DNA of 64,000 nucleotides from AP-15 sp963735445 (lineage in GTDB: Bacteria > Pseudomonadota > Alphaproteobacteria > ATCC43930 > CGMCC-115725), in assembly GCA_963735445.1 (NCBI GenBank), contig CAVTLC010000054.1, forward strand, positions 56,538 to 120,537, given 5' to 3'. The translations under genes and the position numbers were made by a program. Position 1 is the first letter of the stretch, and the number at the start of each line of letters is the position of its first letter. Shown here one piece after another: positions 61,517 through 64,000 of this stretch. A model generated the notes under the pieces. It ran no database searches. It was not told the origin of the DNA and saw only the letters and a list, made by a program, of their open reading frames with translations.

Positions 61517-62368
61517 TCAGCGGATCCCGCAAAATGCCGCCCATTCGCGGACCGAGCGGCGATAGCCTGCTGCCATCGGCAATTGCTCCAGTTCGCCGAG
61601 CGTAAACAAACCAAAGCGCCGATGCTCGTCGCTGACCCGCATGTCGCGGTAATCGCCGTTCCGTACGCCGTAGGTCACGATCAACACCTGCCGTCCGGGA
61701 AGCACTTCGTAAACCCAGCTGTCGAGGATCTTGTCGATGATGACCTCGACGCCGAGCTCCTCCTTGACCTCGCGTATCAGGCAGGCCGGAGGGTCCTCGC
61801 CGGGTTCAAGCCGCCCGCCGGGCAATTCCCATTGCCGCCGCTCGTTTTCAAGCAGCACGACCCGATCCGCTTCGAACAGCACGGCTTTGACCGAGACCGG
61901 GAGCAACATGACCTCATTTGAGGCGGTCGTCGGTTGCAGCGGTTTCCACAGAAAAAAGCGCCGGTGATTGGGCGGGTAATCAAGCGCGCCATAAACTCGA
62001 TAGCCAAACCGCGGATAAAACGCCGGACCCTGAAAAGAAAAGGTGTCGAGCATCGCCGAATGACACCCGAGATCCACCGCCCGACGCTCGGCAAGGTTTA
62101 GGAGATGTGTGCCGACACCACGGCGCCTGAGATCGGCATGCACCCATAGATCGGCGACAAACAGCCAGCCGGCATAGGTGGAGCCGACCAGTCCGGCGAA
62201 GATCTCGCCACCCTCGTCGCGAACAAACAACCCCATTCGCGAATAGCCGGTCTCACCGAGAAATTGGCGATTATAGGCATCGAGGGCGTAGCCGATTTTG
62301 TCGACGTCGGCGGTTGAAGGCTGGCTCTCGATGCTCAGCCGCAATCCTGCGGGCAAATCCACGGTCAT
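61517..62368 (-). CDS. GNAT-NUDIX two-domain protein
   Basis: 283 residues. N-terminal GNAT domain (~10-140: LWVHADLRRRGVGTHLLNLAE is the CoA loop; GPAFYPRFGYRVYGAL follows). C-terminal NUDIX domain (~155-283) with a perfect Nudix box: GRLEPGE, seven residues, then REVKEELGV. Probably a nucleoside-diphosphate-type pyrophosphatase with an attached acetyltransferase. It starts upstream of and in the same direction as the MazG-GNAT gene, 24 bases apart, so both pyrophosphohydrolase-acetyltransferase proteins are likely co-expressed. Confidence 0.87.
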   Translation of the reverse strand: MTVDLPAGLRLSIESQPSTADVDKIGYALDAYNRQFLGETGYSRMGLFVRDEGGEIFAGLVGSTYAGWLFVADLWVHADLRRRGVGTHLLNLAERRAVDLGCHSAMLDTFSFQGPAFYPRFGYRVYGALDYPPNHRRFFLWKPLQPTTASNEVMLLPVSVKAVLFEADRVVLLENERRQWELPGGRLEPGEDPPACLIREVKEELGVEVIIDKILDSWVYEVLPGRQVLIVTYGVRNGDYRDMRVSDEHRRFGLFTLGELEQLPMAAGYRRSVREWAAFCGIR

Positions 62369-62586
62369 CTCCGTCGTCGCTGTCGCCGGAACACGACTTA
62401 TAGCACGACGCCGATCGCAACTCCTCTCTGCTGCAGACGCTGCCTCAATTAAGGAAAGTGCCTCCTGGGAACACCCGTCACGTGTTGGGCGCGAAGCTCG
62501 AGCGGGGGCTATTCAGCTCCGGAACGAGTCAGGAACCTCGTTTGGGAGGCGGTGTTCTCGTCGCAAACCGAACACGGAGCAAGCCG

Positions 62587-62904
62587 ATGGCGACCGATGC
62601 GAAGCGCGAACTCGTTGACTTTCTGATCAAGAAAGCCTTCGACCCGGTCATACATGCCAAGCCGGATGGACGCTCCGAAGCGGAAAAGAAAAAACTGGAC
62701 CATGTTCGCGAGGCGACGCGGGCCGAGATCGATCGCTATCGCGACTATGGGTCGGCCGAGGAGGTCGTCACCAACTTCAAACGCGATCTGCATTCGAGCG
62801 CCGCCAAAAAGGTGCATAACGAATTGAAGAGCCTGCACCTGCCGACCCTCAATGACATCCGCGACGAGTTTGAAGAAAAGGCACGCGATCTCGGCGTAAA
62901 TTGA
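62587..62904 (+). CDS. conserved hypothetical small charged protein
   Basis: 105 residues, highly charged and predicted helical throughout (KRELVDFLIKKAFDPVI, KKLDHVREATRAEIDRYRDY, KRDLHSSAAKKVHNELKSL). No signal peptide, membrane helix or cysteine. Start chosen at ATG 62587, with GGAG 8 bases upstream; upstream in-frame sequence is not protein-like. I do not recognise a family and assign no function. Confidence 0.65.
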   Translation: MATDAKRELVDFLIKKAFDPVIHAKPDGRSEAEKKKLDHVREATRAEIDRYRDYGSAEEVVTNFKRDLHSSAAKKVHNELKSLHLPTLNDIRDEFEEKARDLGVN

Positions 62905-62977
62905 TCCTTATAAACGGCGGAAAGAAACTGATCGTAAGTGGACCACGCGAGGCGGGGCTACGCCCTTGCAGTTGAGG

Positions 62978-64000
62978 TCACGACGGCAGCAGATGCGCGA
63001 CCTTTGGCATGACTTCGCGCGCTAACAACTCCATCGAATGACGCCAGGCTTGCGGGTTCTCGCTGTAGTCGAAGCAGAACAGCAGCAGTGAGCCAAACCC
63101 GCCGACCTCGTCATACATCTGCTCGATCTTTTCGATGACGGTCGCCGGCGAACCGATCAGCCAATTGTGCTTGGCGCAATATTCCGGGGTTACATCGCTG
63201 TCGGCGACCGACGGATCGTGCTTTAGAAACTCGACGACGCCGACATCGGTCAGCAGCGGGATAAAATACTCGCGCATCATCCGGCCCATCATGCTGCCGA
63301 CCGACAATCGCCAAGCCTCGGCATCAGTATCGGCGACAAAAATCTCGCGCACCAACCGCCATTGCGCGCGGCTCGGCGTGCGGCCCGACCGGCGCGCGCC
63401 TTCCTCGACCGAATCCCAGTGGCTCGCGACATAGGTCTGGTTGAGGTTAAGACTCATTGGCAAGAACCCGTGCTCGCCGGCAAGCTTTAACGTGTCTGAA
63501 CCTTTGCTGACACCGGCAACGCCGATCGGCGGATACGGCTTCTGGAATGGTTTGATGTGCGGCCGCAAGGTGCGCAGCATCAAATCGGTTTTGCTGACCT
63601 GCCAATATTTGCCCGGATAATCGAACGGCTCTTCGGCGGTCCACAGCTTCAGGATGATGTCGAGCGCCTCTCGCGTCATTTCGCGATGCTGCCCGGCATA
63701 GCCGTCGACATGAAACATTGCCCAGTCGCTCGGCAGCCCGCTCGCGGCGACGCCGAAGTTGAGGCGGCCCTGCGCCATGTGATCGAGCATCGCCACCCGG
63801 TTCGCCAACTCGGCGGGATGGTGATAGGGCAGCAGGAAGCCGCCCGGCGCCAGGCGGATATTCTTGGTCTCCATCAATGCCTGCGCGATCAACAAATCGG
63901 GCGAGGGGTGCGGCTCCCACGGTGCGGTGTGGTGCTCGCCGATCCAGGCTTCCGAAAAGCCCAGCTCATCGGCCCAGCGCAGCGTGTCGAGATCCCAGCG
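62978..64000 (-). CDS. luciferase-like (LLM class) monooxygenase, cut by window edge
   Basis: Second luciferase-fold flavin monooxygenase in the window; only the last ~340 codons are present and the start lies beyond 64000. Visible words: EAWIGEHHTAPWEPHPSPDLL, GGFLLPYHHPAELANRVAMLD, HMAQGRLNFGVAASGLPSDW and GSPATVIEKIEQMYDEVGGFG. It is clearly homologous to the gene at 13397-14605, with the same EHH and PYHHP landmarks, and may act on a related compound. Confidence 0.88.
   Translation of the reverse strand, partial: RWDLDTLRWADELGFSEAWIGEHHTAPWEPHPSPDLLIAQALMETKNIRLAPGGFLLPYHHPAELANRVAMLDHMAQGRLNFGVAASGLPSDWAMFHVDGYAGQHREMTREALDIILKLWTAEEPFDYPGKYWQVSKTDLMLRTLRPHIKPFQKPYPPIGVAGVSKGSDTLKLAGEHGFLPMSLNLNQTYVASHWDSVEEGARRSGRTPSRAQWRLVREIFVADTDAEAWRLSVGSMMGRMMREYFIPLLTDVGVVEFLKHDPSVADSDVTPEYCAKHNWLIGSPATVIEKIEQMYDEVGGFGSLLLFCFDYSENPQAWRHSMELLAREVMPKVAHLLPS

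Overview
The window is high-GC DNA from an alphaproteobacterium, probably Rhodospirillales- or Hyphomicrobiales-like; lineage below class is not resolved. Support comes from the block cinA-pgpA-ispDF / dusB-ntrB-ntrC-ntrY-ntrX-hfq-hflX, a fused trpE(G) with a Trp-rich leader peptide, a PDH operon whose E1-beta carries an N-terminal lipoyl domain, and the order tpiA-secG-pyrG-kdsA-eno-ftsB-pdhA-pdhB-pdhC-lpdA-lipA-coq10. No rRNA, tRNA, CRISPR array or intact IS element was recognised.

Layout. 1-4.2 kb: type II toxin-antitoxin pair, cysteine synthase, AlaX editing protein, 3-mercaptopyruvate sulfurtransferase, GNAT. 4.2-10.2 kb: MscS channel and a pqiB-pqiC-pqiA lipid-transport operon. 10.2-19.9 kb: accessory catabolism (acyl-CoA dehydrogenase-like flavoprotein, Rieske oxygenase alpha and beta, luciferase-like monooxygenase, RidA-like protein, secreted phosphoesterase, CaiB-type CoA transferase, DUF2189 membrane protein). 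19.9-21.1 kb: three consecutive DsrE-fold genes with a palindrome just upstream. 21.3-23.7 kb: trpL leader, attenuator, trpE(G). 23.7-39.4 kb: ppiD-like chaperone and the glycolysis/PDH/lipoate block. 39.4-47.3 kb: accessory genes (beta-propeller lactonase, CocE-type hydrolase, G1 glutamic peptidase, cyclase-TPR protein with a consensus CRP-like site upstream, MOSC protein, nitrilase-like protein). 47.3-59.4 kb: isoprenoid, phospholipid and tRNA-modification genes, then the two Ntr two-component systems, hfq and hflX. 59.4-64 kb: two small exported-protein genes flanked by a duplicated hflX 3' end, a MazG-GNAT fusion, a GNAT-NUDIX fusion, a small unknown protein and a truncated luciferase-like gene.

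The most striking feature is genome-wide in this window. Nine plus-strand genes (mscS, pqiA, acyl-CoA dehydrogenase, Rieske alpha, ridA, pdhB, pdhC twice, cocE twice, ntrC) are split by 11 frame changes. All 11 go in the same direction (+1), and each can be healed by removing one base, T being sufficient at every site, usually next to a TG. A twelfth shift, in the secG tail, is of the other kind. Several of these genes should be essential. The explanation is therefore either a systematic sequence-level artefact or a real tolerance or decoding of +1 sites. Minus-strand genes (about 15 kb) show none.
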